From Chionoecetes opilio (lineage: Eukaryota; Arthropoda; Malacostraca; Decapoda; Majidae), in NCBI GenBank assembly GCA_016584305.1, contig JACEEZ010019098.1:1-64000 (forward strand): DNA of 64,000 nucleotides, read 5' to 3'. Positions 50,998 through 61,790 of this stretch are shown here, piece after piece. Position numbers and translations under genes: made by a program. Positions within the stretch are counted from its first letter, which is position 1. Every line of letters starts with the position of its first letter. A model generated the notes under the pieces. That model did not search any database, was not told where the DNA came from, and saw only the letters and a program-made list of their open reading frames with translations.

Positions 50998-51879
50998 TGG
51001 GAGGCCCTCACTTCTGATGGTGACTTGTGCCGCCATACACCCGATGGAGCTACAGTGGGCCAAGTCATGTGTGAAAACCTGGAGAAGAAAGGAATAGAGA
51101 ATATCGGACCTCACCCTGTAAGTATGATGATCAGGGTGTTAAAGTATATGTTAATATATTGTTAATCCTTGTTAATGTATTGATCTTTAAGAGTGCTGAA
51201 CGGTGAAAAAAACATTGTCAAAGCATTGTTATGTAGTATAAACACCTACTGCAGGATGTTGTGTCTATTTTTTGAGTGAATTCACAAACAACAACACCGT
51301 AGGGTATTCCGTAGTGTAGTGGTTAGCACGCTCGGCTCACAACCGAGAAGTAAACGGGTTCGATCCCCGGGCGGAGCGAAGAAAGATGGGTGGTCTTTCT
51401 TAAAACCCGAGCCCCTGTCCACCCAGCAGTGAATGGGTACCGGGTGTTAGCCGGGGTTTGTGACCCCCTTCCCGGGGTGGTGGCTTCGGCCAACACTAAT
51501 CTGCAGCGGTAGATCACTATGGCTCTGAGGAATTGTATATCCTCTAAACAAACAGACAAACAAACAAACAAACAAAACCGAAGATAAACGCAGAAATTAC
51601 AGTTTCATAGTTCTAAAATTAAATCATATTGCGTGTAAAGTGTAATTATGTGCATTATTCTGGTAGGTACTTAACTATTTATTATCCCTAGACATATGAA
51701 GCTCGTTTATTATGATGATGACTGCTTTCTTTGTGGCAGAATTTACCTGTCCTGACACTAACATGTCCCTACAGGTATTCCTCTACTACCTCGTGTGTGA
51801 AGGCCCATGGGGCTTTGATTACCAAAGCAGCAAACAGGAGCTCGAGTGCAAAAACGGCAACGTAGTACTGGATTGTTAA
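50998..51879 (+). CDS. Two terminal exons of a small Cys-containing protein
   Basis: Exon 50998-51117 (acceptor TTATTCACAG, donor CCT/GTAAGT) and exon 51775-51879 (acceptor CCCTACAG, stop TAA) join in phase 0 to give 74 codons. The first encodes WEALTSDGDLCRHTPDGATV then GQVMCENLEKKG; the second VFLYYLVCEGPWGFDYQSSK, ending VVLDC. Clean splice sites, no stop, and Cys/Trp/Gly content suggest a real host gene for a secreted or extracellular domain. I do not recognise the family. Upstream exons would lie beyond the TA array or outside the window. The intron contains a SINE. Confidence 0.6.
51302..51590 (+). repeat. tRNA-Val-like SINE
   Basis: The head GTAGTGTAGTGGTTAGCACG (A box) and GGTTCGATCCC (B box), with an anticodon arm CTCGG-CTCACAA-CCGAG (CAC, valine), resembles a decayed tRNA. 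The body contains GGGTACCGGGTGTTAGCCG, and the tail is a CAAA repeat. It lies in the intron of the 50,998 gene. Acceptor-stem mismatches argue against a working tRNA. Confidence 0.8.
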
Positions 51880-53334
51880 GATGCTGAAGACACACTGTGT
51901 CCATAATAAGTCTTTATACCTTGAATGATACAGGAATTCAAACCATCTGCATGACGTTTGACGTTCTTTCCTTTATAATGTAGGATTGCATTTATTAAGC
52001 AACAACCTTACTACTGTTTTGAATTATTGAACGTAAAAAGGTTTGTTAAGTAAGGTTTTTCAATCTTTGTTTAACATAAGAAAGCAAATTTATTATGCAC
52101 AAAAATTCCGCTTTTAAACTCTATAAAGGTTTAAAGCAAACAAACATAGGCATGTCGTGTCCTGGATGTCAAATTGCCGGTACATAAGAACATGTTTCTT
52201 GTTATTAGAAAAATATATGTATTAATCATTACTAAATGTATACGAGTGATGCTTACGCTAAATGAATAATCTGAACAAGCTGTCGAAACTCTGATACAGT
52301 GAAGTATCGGGATCATCTTTTTGGTGTATAATATAAGCTTTTGAATTTTTTGCAATATATAGATTTTGATTATTGTGGAGTGGTTTCATTGTTGCTGACT
52401 GTTTTATGTGTTTTAGATTCCCTCGTGTGTGCAAAATCATGGGGAAAACAGTTCAGGCAAGAGAGCAGGTCTGCCGTGCAATGTAGCTGCTTTCTTATCA
52501 CTTTATTACATTGTCTCATCAGGTGATATTCATTCTGGTGAGGCATATAAAAGTAACAATATAAAACTTTTCTTCGTATTGAGACGGCCGTGATTCTGAA
52601 TTTCTACCGTATAATCATTAAACAGGAAATCGAACTGTGTTCTTACACATTTTTTAGTTCTTTTTCACATCAGAAAGAACTGACTGGTCATTTGCAAAAA
52701 AAATAGAGGTAACAAAAAGCACGCTTAGTTACCAGTCTCTATTAGTTAGGCAGTTATGTGATATGATTGTGGCTTTTGTGGTAAAAGCACCAAAATTGGC
52801 ACATTTGATGATCATGACATACTAAATGATCTCAGATATAGGGCCAAGCACATTTTTCCCTTTGACACCCATAAAGTGGGGAAACCCAAGATGGGCGCCA
52901 TCTGAATCGTGAACATCTATTTTACGTCATATCTTTCTGAATATATATCACATAGACATGAATAACATATCGTTTTATATGTTATCACACATAAGAAAGC
53001 CAATGGCACCACTCATTTGTCGCTAGAAGGCATTAAAATCCCGACTAAGTTGATATTCAAGATAAATATATATATAATATAAAATATATTAACATAATAC
53101 TTCTCTTCTTGCATGTGACTGATCAGAAGTAGAATCCACCATGTTGGCGAAGAAGCGATGTAAGATCGTAGAAGATTACAGTCTGCAACCATCTACATCG
53201 ACAGTTGGCTATCCTCCCATCGGTTGGAGTCGTTGTGCCCTTTGCCAAGAACATTCTTCAGAGCCTCTCCAGTGTCCACTTATTGTTGATCACTTTGATG
53301 TTTGAATGTTTGATGTTTGATGTCTGACGCGCTT
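51880..53334. other. 3' flank of the small gene and spacer
   Basis: AT-rich, includes the probable 3' UTR. No further exon, RNA gene or repeat end is supported. Confidence 0.4.
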
Positions 53335-53405
53335 CCATACACAAGAATTCATTTCAATCATTCACCACCCTATTTGTGAACCAGTTTCTCCCTATTTATC
53401 CCTAT
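53335..53405 (-). repeat. Short CR1-like fragment
   Basis: ACCACCCTATTTGTGAACCA matches the CR1 3' segment near 62,548. Only about 60 bp. Confidence 0.5.
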
Positions 53406-54100
53406 TTTTCCTAAGACGCTTCTTCAGATACGGCTTGAGAAGCCGAAATAGGCATTAAAACTCGGCTACCTCTGTGAAAGTCCGTGTGACTAAAACACGG
53501 CAAGGTATTGCCTTTGCTGAATATTGACGGAAAAGTAGCTCGGCCGGGCCCGGTGCTGAGATACCAGCACCCCCCCCCCCCATCTCCTAGGCCCTGCCGG
53601 TAGGTAAAGATAGAGATGGGGGAATACGCTAAGCTGCGCGTGGCTTTGGTGCTCATCTTCGTCGCAATAGCTCTTAACACCTGTGGTGGGTGACAAGCTG
53701 CTATACCGGGGGTCTGCGCTACCCCCGGGACACAGGGCTAGTGTGACTCCGGGTTACCACAGTTACCTTCCCAGGTTTCCACGGTTACCGCATTTATTGA
53801 CGAACCCCGAAAGCAAAGGAAACATGGGTTTTGGGCTGCCCGCTGAACTGCCCTGGCCGGGATTTCAGAGTATTGTAAGGCCTGGCTTCGTAGCTATAGG
53901 CGCGCCAGCCCTGCACACCACGGAGACGCTTCCTTGCACCGCTAGTGGAAGAATGTTAACGACCCCTAACGAGTTAATTGGTCCCTCTCTTTACCCATGT
54001 CCTGCAGGCCCCCTTTTACTGCACATTCCCAACGCTCATAACATAGCAAATTAATCCTTCACTTCTTTCACCGTCATTTTTTTCTTCCCCATTCTCTCTC
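53406..54100. other. G/C-richer spacer
   Basis: Frames of 60-120 codons exist but without recognisable domain. It includes a run of C near 53,567. Confidence 0.35.
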
Positions 54101-55264
54101 TATCCTCTCTTTTGCAATGAAATCTTTCTCTCTCTCTTCTGTTCTTTTTCTGCTAATCTCTCTCTCTCTCTCTCTCTCTTCTCTCTTCCTCTCCTCTCGT
54201 CTCTCCTCTCCTCTCTCTTCTCTCGTCTCTCGGTCGTCTCTCTCTCCGTCTCTCTCATCCTCTCTCTCTTCTCTCTCGTCCTCGGTCTCTCTCTCTCTCT
54301 CTTCATTTCATCCCTTCCCTCCCTTTGTCCTTTCCTCCTGCTCCCTTACCCCCCTCTATCATAACCCTTCCTCCCTCCTCCCATCCTCTCCAAAATAATC
54401 TTCAATTATCCCAATTGTTTACGTTATCCATAATCCATACTGCTCCCTTCCTCCCAATTATCTTCACTCTCCCTCCTTCCCTTCCCCACCTTCCTTTCCT
54501 TCTATGGTTATGGGTGGAGTGTTAGGGTGGGGAGGAATATTTGAAGACGTAATTACCGAAACTTTGTGAAACGTTGGAAACCAAAACGTTTTTTATGGAA
54601 AAACGTTTATTTGGTAACAACGCTTGTACCTGTGTTTGTGGTGTGTGTGTGTGGTGTGTGTTGTTGTGTGTGTGTGTGTGTGGTGTGTTGTGTTTGGTGT
54701 GTGTGATTTTTGATTTTCCAAGGTTAAGCGAGAGAGAGAGGAGAGAGAGAGAGAGAGAGAAGGAGAGATAGAAGAGAAGGAGAGAAGAGAGAGAGAGAGA
54801 AGAGGAGAGAGAGAGGAGATAGAGAAAGAGAGATAGAGAGAGAGAGAGAGATAAAGAGAGAATGGTACTAAATAAGAAGAAATAGCAATAAAATATAAAG
54901 AAGAAAAACAATATAAGGCCAGGGAGGAAAAGAGAAAGAAGGAAGGAAAAACGAAGACAGAAAAGAATGAGACAAGACAAAGAACGGGAGGAAATGAGGA
55001 ACAGAGAAGACGGGAGATAGGGAGAGAAGGAAAGGAGGACTGAAGGAAAGGAGGGAACAAGGAGGAAGGAAAAGCCTTTGATCTCAAAGAACCCAACCTT
55101 TATTCGGAATGGACGATTTGTGACCTGTGAAGAGGAAGAGCTTCCTCTCTCTCTCTCTCTCGCTCTCACTCTCTCTCTCTCTCGCTCTCTCTCCTCGGTC
55201 TCTCTCTCTCTCTCTCTCTCCTCATCACTCTCATTCTCTCTCCCTCTCTCTCATCTCTATCTCG

Positions 55265-55311
<47 letters not shown>

Positions 55312-55375
55312 TCTCTCTCTCTTCTCTCTCACTCCTCCTTCTCTCTCTCTCTCGTCTTCATCTCTCTCTCTCTCT

Positions 55376-55418
<43 letters not shown>
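54101..55418. repeat. CT, GT, GA and CT microsatellites in series
   Basis: CT repeats at about 54,120-54,300, a T/C-rich stretch to 54,520, GT repeats at 54,640-54,705, GA repeats at 54,728-54,860 grading into A/G-rich sequence to about 55,070, and CT repeats at 55,140-55,418. Ser/Leu-rich frames are artefacts. Confidence 0.95.
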
Positions 55419-55857
55419 AAGGGGAAAGCACCACTTCAGCATCGTTTACCTAGTTACCCCCCTACCAATATCTCTTTGCCCTTGCCGCTTCGAGACATGC
55501 TTCGTGACCAGCTCGACACTTCATCCGACTGCCGCTTATCTCCGCGTCCAGTCTCGACCACCTTCGAAGCTTTTCCGAACCTTCTCCGGGGATACAATTC
55601 GCCCGGTTTTCCGTGTCTAAGCAGAGAGTTTCTAGGCCTTGAAGCGAGCACTGCTTCTATTCTCTCTCACTTTGCTGGCATTCCCACGATTCCTTCTGGT
55701 GGTTCTGTTAGCGTTCCATCTCGGCCTGTCTCTCTTGACTTTCCTGGTATCAGCTTGTGCTCTTCGGGGTGAGTCTAGTGGCGAATGACGGGACCTGGCG
55801 TGAGTATCCGGGATCTTTTGTGTACATGTGATCTGTGTTGGTATGCATTTTATTGTG
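55419..55857 (+). other. Hypothetical frame of 98 codons
   Basis: From 55,476 a frame (MPLPLRDMLRDQLDTSSDCR to SLDFPGISLCSSG) ends at 55,772. Its composition is not repetitive, but no domain or splice support is seen; the GGGGTGAGTC near its end could be a donor. Confidence 0.25.
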
Positions 55858-56490
55858 AAGTGGTATGTATATCATATGAAGTGTATATCATATGAAGTGT
55901 ACATATATCATATGAAGTGTATATCATATGAAGTTTATATCATACTAGCCGCAAAGCCGCCCTCCGGGCGGACTTTTTGGCTAGCTCCTGCGGAGGGCTA
56001 CTGGTGGGCCTTTGGCCCACCACCTGTGTTTGGTGGGCCTTCGGCCCACCAAACACGGACTCTCCAGATAGCCCCTTCTAACTTTCCTGAAATCATGGAT
56101 GTAGAAATGTATGTATTCCCCCCACCCATTCACTCACCCATTACCCATCACCCCCCACCCATTCACTCACCCATTACCCATCACCCTCCACCCATTCACT
56201 CACCCATTACCCATCACCACACACCCATTCACTCACCCATCACCCCACAACCATTACCCATCACCCCACCCGTTCACTCACCCACTACCCATCACCCTAC
56301 ATCAAGGTTTCCTTAATTCTCGCAACCCACTTTTTTTCTTCACAATTCTCGCTAATAGGCTCTGCTAAAAAAAAAGAAGAAAAAAAGTGATCGGATCATC
56401 TCATAATTGGGCTTAAAACCTTCCCCTGGTCGACCTGGTTCCAGAAATGTGCCATATGAGGTGATTGCGCCACGGGGGGCGGAACCTATA

Positions 56491-56563
<73 letters not shown>

Positions 56564-56865
56564 GACAGACAGACAGACAGACACACTTTCGCTTATATTA
56601 TTATAGATGAAGTGTATATCATATGAAGTGTATATCATATGATGTGTATATCATATGAAGTGTATATCATATGAAGTGTATATCATATGAAGTGTATATC
56701 ATATGAAGTGTATATCATATGAAGTGTATATCATATGAAGTGTATATCATATGAAGTGTATGTCATATGAAGTGTATGTCATATGAAGTGTATGTCATAT
56801 GAAGTGTATGTCATATGAAGTGTATGTCATATGAAGTGTATATCATATGAAGTGTATATTATTGT
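55858..56865. repeat. 16-bp minisatellite split by a retroelement
   Basis: Units of GTATATCATATGAAGT: about five at 55,863-55,944 and about sixteen at 56,608-56,865. Adjacent right-hand units near 56,757-56,830 share a TATGTC variant. A 660-bp element interrupts it. Confidence 0.9.
55945..56607 (+). mobile_element. Short non-autonomous LINE derivative
   Basis: Starts ACTAGCCGCAAAGCCGCCCT, carries imperfect repeats of CACCCATTCACTCACCCATT, then a leader segment (GGCTTAAAACCTTCCCCTGG, CGCCACGGGGGGCGGAACC), a (CA)n of about 65 bp, a GACA repeat, and the end CTTTCGCTTATATTATTATA. The leader matches the 5' end and the terminus matches the 3' end of the minus-strand LINE at 32.9-37.9 kb, with the coding part missing. 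Confidence 0.7.
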
Positions 56866-57185
56866 CCAAGCTCGCTTCGCTCGCTTGGACACCTATTTCA
56901 GCCGAAATCAGGTGTCATATAGGCTTTTAAAATGCTTCCTCTTCTTCTTCTTCTTGTGACTACTTTTGTGGGGAATGCTACAGGCGCAAAGGAAGAAATT
57001 TGGCGCAGAAAGTTATATTTCGTCTCTTAACTCATTGTCCAAGCTAGCGAAGCGAGCTTTTACCATTTATGCTAAAATTCGTAATATATTGTGCCTGGAG
57101 ACATTACTGCAGCGGCGAAAGTACTGCATTAGTGCAATGCAAATAAAATGTGTTCGTAACCCTCACAACAACAGTGTCTGAGCGT
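56866..57185. other. Spacer with GCTCGCTTCGCTCGC hairpins
   Basis: The palindrome-like GTCCAAGCTCGCTTCGCTCG at 56,874 and the related GTCCAAGCTAGCGAAGCGAG near 57,038 flank about 160 bp. Possibly ends of another small repeat. Confidence 0.35.
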
Positions 57186-57189
57186 CGCC

Positions 57190-57723
57190 GCTCACCGATA
57201 CCACCACCACCAACACCACCACCACATCACCACCACCACCACACCACCACCACCACCACCACCACACACCACCACCACACCACCACGACACCACCAACAT
57301 CACCACCATCACCACCATCACCACACCACCACCACCACCACACCAGCACCACACCACACCACCTCCACCTCTACCACCACCACCACCACCACCTCTACCA
57401 CCACCACCACCACCTCTACCACCACCACCACCACCTCTACCACCACCACCACCACCTCTGCCACCACCACCACCACCTCTACCACTACACCACCACCACC
57501 ACCACCGTGCACCACCACCACCACCACCACACCATCACCACCACCACCACCACCTCTACCACCACCACACCACCGTGCACCACCACACCACCGTGCACCA
57601 CACCACCACCAGCACACCACGACCACCACCACCACCACCACCACCATCACCACCATCACCACAACCACCACCATCACCACATCACCACCACCACCACCGC
57701 CATCACCACACTATTTTTTTTTT

Positions 57724-57770
<47 letters not shown>
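57190..57770. repeat. (CAC)n microsatellite and poly(T)
   Basis: About 520 bp of CAC/ACC repeats with TCT and ATC interruptions, then a T-rich run (57,714-57,766). His/Thr/Pro and Val/Gly frames are artefacts. Confidence 0.97.
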
Positions 57771-58117
57771 TTTTTCAAGAACAATTTAGCACTTTTCTTT
57801 TCTTTGTAAAAAGTAAAGAAAATAAAAGAAGGGATGGTGAAGGTTAGGTTGGGTTAGTCAGGTTGTAATATAAATATTTTAAGGTGAGGGTATTTAAAAA
57901 GTTGACTTTAGCCTGTGCGAGTTTGGACACGTTCCACATCTTTAGTGTGGACGTCTATTTCCTAGTATATGTGAGGTTAGGGAAATCTATGGAAGAGTCT
58001 GGCTTTGCATTAGTTAAGAAAAGAAGAGTTGTTGGCGAAGCGAGTCTGCCGAACAATAAGGTGCGGAAGTAAATTTTCACCAATATATATACAGTTTATG
58101 AATTTGTTTCACTTACC

Positions 58118-58217
58118 ATGGCAGGAACAAATGCCGTCTTGATGCAAGTGCTGCTGTATAGTCTTATAAGTGTTGTACTTCAGTTGCTGGTAGCTTGGAT
58201 TCGGCGGGCGAGGAAAG
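58118..58217 (+). CDS. Candidate first exon, hydrophobic leader
   Basis: CTTACCATGG gives a good start context. The frame reads MAGTNAVLMQVLLYSLISVV then LQLLVAWIRRARKG and meets a donor (AAAG/GTAAAC). The helix followed by RRAR suggests a signal anchor or membrane segment with a basic inside edge. There is no homology recognised and no proven partner exon. The EGF exon at 59,346 is on the same strand, but a link is speculation. Confidence 0.25.
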
Positions 58218-58595
58218 GTAAACAAACTAGATTGCATAGGGCGCCAAACTTAATCCTCTAAATCTAAACAAATGTTCAGAAGCTTCATAATCTGCAGTAA
58301 AATATTGGAATAATCTGCAAACAGAATATTGGCAATACCTATACATTTTCATATTATTGCCTTTTGCAAATTATTAGCATATAACATTAGGCTTTGGTGT
58401 TTGTCAGGGTCGTGGGTTCCTAACAATTCCAATACGATTTTCGTTAGAAAAACGGGAGTACAACCCGACGACCACCCGACGCCTAACCCCACCCTGAAAA
58501 AAGTTTAAAAAACTTAAATGTCTGCATAAAGCCCTGATTAGTCTTAGGTTAGGTTACGAACATGATCTTTAAAAAATAGGCCGTCTCTCGTTCTT
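58218..58595. other. Spacer
   Basis: No supported feature. Confidence 0.4.
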
Positions 58596-59025
58596 ATGTC
58601 ATCTGGGTCAGCCGCTTGACCTGAGGGTTGGATATCAGTCTTCTCTCTTTATCGCGGTAAGTCAAGCGACAGGGCCCCGCTTGGTCCCCGTTGTCCTTGT
58701 ACTCCTGCAACGGATAAGCCTCCAGGCCTTGACTGACGAACTGAGGTCTTGGCCGACATTCGGCACACCGGGTCGTGGGAAACTTGATTGAAGAGGTGAG
58801 AAGACAGAGGACAGTCAATCATGTGAAAGAATGGAGATGAAAAGATCATGGCCAATCCTCATGGAAGGAAGAGAGGAGGAACTGATTGGGTGTCATAATG
58901 GCAAGGAAGGAAGGAGAAGGGGCGTGGTCAGCCAAGCAGGGCCCTGTGGCTTAACTCGCCACGGTAAAGGGAGAAGACTAGCTGATATCCGACTCTCAGT
59001 TCAAGCGAGTAACCCAGAACGACAT
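58596..59025. mobile_element. 430-bp element with long imperfect TIRs
   Basis: The left arm ATGTCATCTGGGTCAGCCGC ... GGATATCAGTCTTCTC ... CAGGGCCCCGCTTGG is mirrored by the complement of 58,935-59,025 (ATGTCGTTCTGGGTTACTCG ... GGATATCAGCTAGTCTTCTC ... CAGGGCCCTGCTTGG). Arms are about 90 bp. No coding content. Confidence 0.6.
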
Positions 59026-59345
59026 GTGGGAACGAGACATAGATAGAGAGGAAAGCAGATAGTGTAGGTGTCCACGCAACTGTGTCTGTCGGGATGATGA
59101 AAGACATGAAATGAAGAGAACGTGAGAGCTTGTGTGAGAGGGGCGACGTCCGATAGCTGACATATACGAGATGCGAGATAGACGTAGGTAGATACATGAT
59201 ACATAAATGCTCGGCCAATTGTTTGATATATAATTTTCCTATTCATTTATTTATTTTACTCTAGTCACGTACCATTTTTATTTTCTACATTTTCTCCTTA
59301 TCCTAATTAACCTGTCAATCTTCTTCGTATTTTCTCCTTGTACAG

Positions 59346-59477
59346 GTGGGTTTGCGTGTACCTGTGAGGCGGGGTTCAGCGGGCAACACTGTCATTTACC
59401 TTACGCTGGCGACCCCTCACTCAAGCTGTCTCTGGGGGCTCTTCTGGCACTTATTGTGTGGTGCACCTTCCTCACGT
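59346..59477 (+). CDS. Exon: end of EGF-like module plus membrane helix
   Basis: The acceptor CTCCTTGTACAG is followed by a 132-bp phase 1-1 exon and the donor GT/GTAAGT. It encodes GFACTCEAGFSGQHCHLPYA, the C-x-C-x(2)-G-F-x-G-x(2)-C signature of an EGF-like domain, then LKLSLGALLALIVWCTFLT, a likely transmembrane helix. Phase-1 boundaries are usual for EGF modules. This is probably one exon of a large host surface protein (cadherin, Fat-like, Crumbs-like or similar) on the extracellular-membrane boundary. Neighbouring exons were not found. Which protein it is cannot be decided here. Confidence 0.65.
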
Positions 59478-59817
59478 GTAAGTATATGCTACTACTACTT
59501 CAACTGTTACTACTATTCCGCTACTAATGCTTTCGTGTTGTGGTTCAAAGTACTTAGAAAAGATGAAAAGATGATGCGAAGGTGATGAGTTTAATGGTGT
59601 AATTATGTTCAATTTTATATTTTTTATAATATGATATATTCAATGGTGTATTTTTTCATTATGTGTCATTTTCAATGGTGTGATGTTTAGCTTTGTTTTA
59701 TTTTTAATGTTATGATGATGATGTAGTGATATAATGAAACGATTAGTTATTCTACTTAAGGATGCGAAATTACGCGACTAGAAAAAAAAAGAAGAGGATA
59801 AGTTATTTCGGAACGCT
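59478..59817. other. Intron-like AT-rich sequence
   Basis: Follows the donor of the EGF exon. No exon is supported. Confidence 0.4.
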
Positions 59818-60410
<593 letters not shown>

Positions 60411-60412
<2 letters not shown>

Positions 60413-60740
60413 ATTACCTCCGCCAACGAAGTTGGAGGGGTTATGTTTTCCCCCCGATCTGTCTGTCTGTCTGTCTGTTTGTTAGTGTACAGGCTTTCTC
60501 GAAAAGTTACGAATATATTTGGACCAAACTCGGTATACCAAGTCTATTTGGTATAAGGAAGAACCGATTTAATTTTGGATGAAATCTATTGACAACTGTT
60601 GCCATGGCAACCAATTGATGAATTTTTGGCCGGAGGTATGCGCTCATACTGAGTGCATATATATAGTATATATATATCATGCAACCAATTGATGAAATAT
60701 TCGGGCGGAGGTATGCGCTCTACTGAGTGCCCCCCTCCTA
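60411..60740. repeat. Dispersed repeat, CCTCCGCCAACGAAGTTGGA type
   Basis: CTCCGCCAACGAAGTTGGAG, a GTCTGTCTGT tract and a GGAGGTATGCGCTC end form a dispersed repeat I have seen in many invertebrates. Its right end is present twice (about 60,610-60,655 and 60,682-60,732), separated by a short TA-rich piece. Confidence 0.5.
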
Positions 60741-60799
60741 GTTATGTGTGTGTTTGTGTGCGTGCGTGCGTACGCACGAGTGTGTGTGTGTGTGTTTTT

Positions 60800-61087
60800 A
60801 CAGTTGTGCCTATAGCGCCTGTAGACAGTGACCTCCAGGGGTGGGATGGTAGGCCCTCGCCCGTGGTGGCGCAGGCAGGATTTTTATAGTGACGCCTATT
60901 CATGCCGCCCCCCTGTGTCCTCCGATGCACTCGCAATCGAAGGTACAGTTAATGGGAAGCATGTGGGTCTTAGGCCACTCAATGGTGCAGACAGATATTA
61001 AGTGGATTTTGGATCTTATCGAGTATCGAACTTGGGTCACCGAAAACGCCACTCGGAGACGCTAACCACTCTGCTATCGCCTCCCCA
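60800..61087 (-). repeat. tRNA-derived SINE
   Basis: The minus strand begins GGGGAGGCGATAGCAGAGTG GTTAGCG (A box) and has AAGTTCGATACTCG (B box) about 40 bp on, then a non-tRNA body ending near 60,800 before a GT tract. It differs from the 51.3-kb SINE. Confidence 0.75.
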
Positions 61088-61092
61088 AATGG

Positions 61093-61128
<36 letters not shown>

Positions 61129-61298
61129 ATATTGTGAGTGGATATTGCTATTTGTACTGCTACTACCACTTCTACTACAACAACTACTGCTATTACTACT
61201 AACTATAATGTACTACTACTACTACTGTACTACTACTACTACTACTTGTACCACTACCACCAATCACACACACACGCACACCACACACCACACACACA

Positions 61299-61348
<50 letters not shown>

Positions 61349-61350
61349 AG
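61088..61350. repeat. GT, TAC and CA microsatellites
   Basis: GT repeats at 61,094-61,126, TAC-rich repeats at about 61,155-61,260, CA repeats at 61,263-61,346. Confidence 0.95.
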
Positions 61351-61790
61351 TAAATCCCTTTCCAAACTCTTCAGTAATTCAGTCTTTCAAGGGATATTTT
61401 CGCCATCTACTCGAAATAAAGCACATCTGGGAACAAATATAAATCCCTTTAAAGTGATGACGTAAACACAGGAGGTAATTACAGTAGCGTGACAAACTAT
61501 ATTCCTGAACAACCCAAGTTATTTTTAGGGAGGGGGAGGGGCCAAGTGAGAGGGATGGGAAAAAGTTTGGTCTGGGATGTAGTTATCGTGTTTTATTAAT
61601 TTTTACATATATTTTTTATTTACCTTTTTATATACGCATTTATGTTTGTTTGTTTTAAGTCATTAATATTGTCGTTAATTGTGGTTTTTTATGTTCTTTA
61701 TATCTTTTAGTTTGTTGTTTTCGTTAGTTTTTAGTTACCTTTGGAATATTTATTCATTTTACCCCACTTTTATTTGTATAAGTTACTGTA
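61351..61790. other. Spacer
   Basis: No supported feature. Confidence 0.4.

Noticed and set aside
51302..51376. tRNA-Val (CAC) gene.
   Set aside because: Acceptor and T stems have mismatches, and the head continues into a SINE body with a CAAA tail.
57150..57725. His/Thr/Pro-rich and Val/Gly-rich frames.
   Set aside because: Translations of a CAC repeat.
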